A model generated the notes under the pieces. It had not been told where the DNA came from, made no database searches, and was given only the letters and a program-made list of their open reading frames with translations. The translations under genes and the position numbers were made by a program. Positions 23,546 through 23,578 of a stretch of 23,578 nt of DNA are shown here, piece by piece (the first letter of the stretch is position 1; every line of letters starts with the position of its first letter). This stretch comes from JBMNTU01 sp050945895 (GTDB lineage Bacteria > Bacillota > Clostridia > Christensenellales > Christensenellaceae), in the NCBI GenBank assembly GCA_050945895.1, contig JBMNTU010000022.1, positions 1 through 23,578 of the forward strand, read 5' to 3'.

Positions 23546-23578
23546 AACGGGCATCTCAGCACCGAGCTAAAACTGCTA

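Noticed and set aside
1..23578. Phage, transposon, CRISPR or toxin-antitoxin system
   Set aside because: No transposase, integrase, regularly spaced repeats with spacers, or paired small toxin-antitoxin genes are visible. The tandem repeats present are the MraZ boxes, the divIB start duplication and the divIB tail.

Overview
The window reads as a chromosomal segment of an anaerobic, Gram-positive-type Firmicute, most likely of class Clostridia. The clues are strong AGGAGG-type ribosome sites, a division and cell wall (dcw) cluster starting with mraZ-rsmH-ftsL, PASTA domains on the division PBP, a DivIB-type FtsQ, a DNPR-type (meso-diaminopimelate) MurE, and a giant oxygen-sensitive type 2-hydroxyacyl-CoA dehydratase activase. 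The family cannot be fixed from the sequence. No rRNA, tRNA, CRISPR array, transposase or phage gene is visible.

Layout. Bases 1-290 are non-coding, very GC-rich and full of short perfect palindromes. A small AT-richer lipoprotein gene (363-767) follows, with its own promoter and terminator. The dcw operon fills 1070-14532: promoter, three 10-bp MraZ boxes, mraZ, rsmH, ftsL, a class B PBP gene, murE, mraY, murD, ftsW, divIB/ftsQ, ftsA and ftsZ, then a strong terminator. Internal promoters are likely before divIB and before ftsA. murF, murG, murB and murC, often part of such clusters, are absent and must lie elsewhere if present. Downstream come an AraC-GyrI type regulator, a 1448-residue CoA-dehydratase activase/HgdB-like fusion, a membrane PAS-GGDEF-EAL protein, a convergent patatin-like hydrolase and a divergent 42-residue membrane peptide at the right edge.

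How the genes work together. MurE and MurD build the UDP-MurNAc peptide, MraY makes lipid I, and FtsW polymerises lipid II at the septum with its PBP partner. FtsL and DivIB link this enzyme pair to the FtsZ ring, and FtsA normally tethers FtsZ to the membrane. MraZ and RsmH head the operon, and MraZ probably represses it.

The most unusual point is that several division proteins are degenerate while FtsZ looks ordinary. The PBP has lost all three penicillin-binding catalytic motifs (SxxK became TLFQ, SxN became GCT, KTG became KSA) but keeps its fold, dimerisation region and two PASTA domains. FtsA has an altered phosphate-2 loop and no C-terminal membrane-targeting helix. FtsL carries a basic cytoplasmic domain of about 213 residues. 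Together these suggest a reorganised divisome in which the dcw-encoded PBP is a structural pseudo-enzyme. This is inference from motifs and needs alignment and a look at the rest of the genome.
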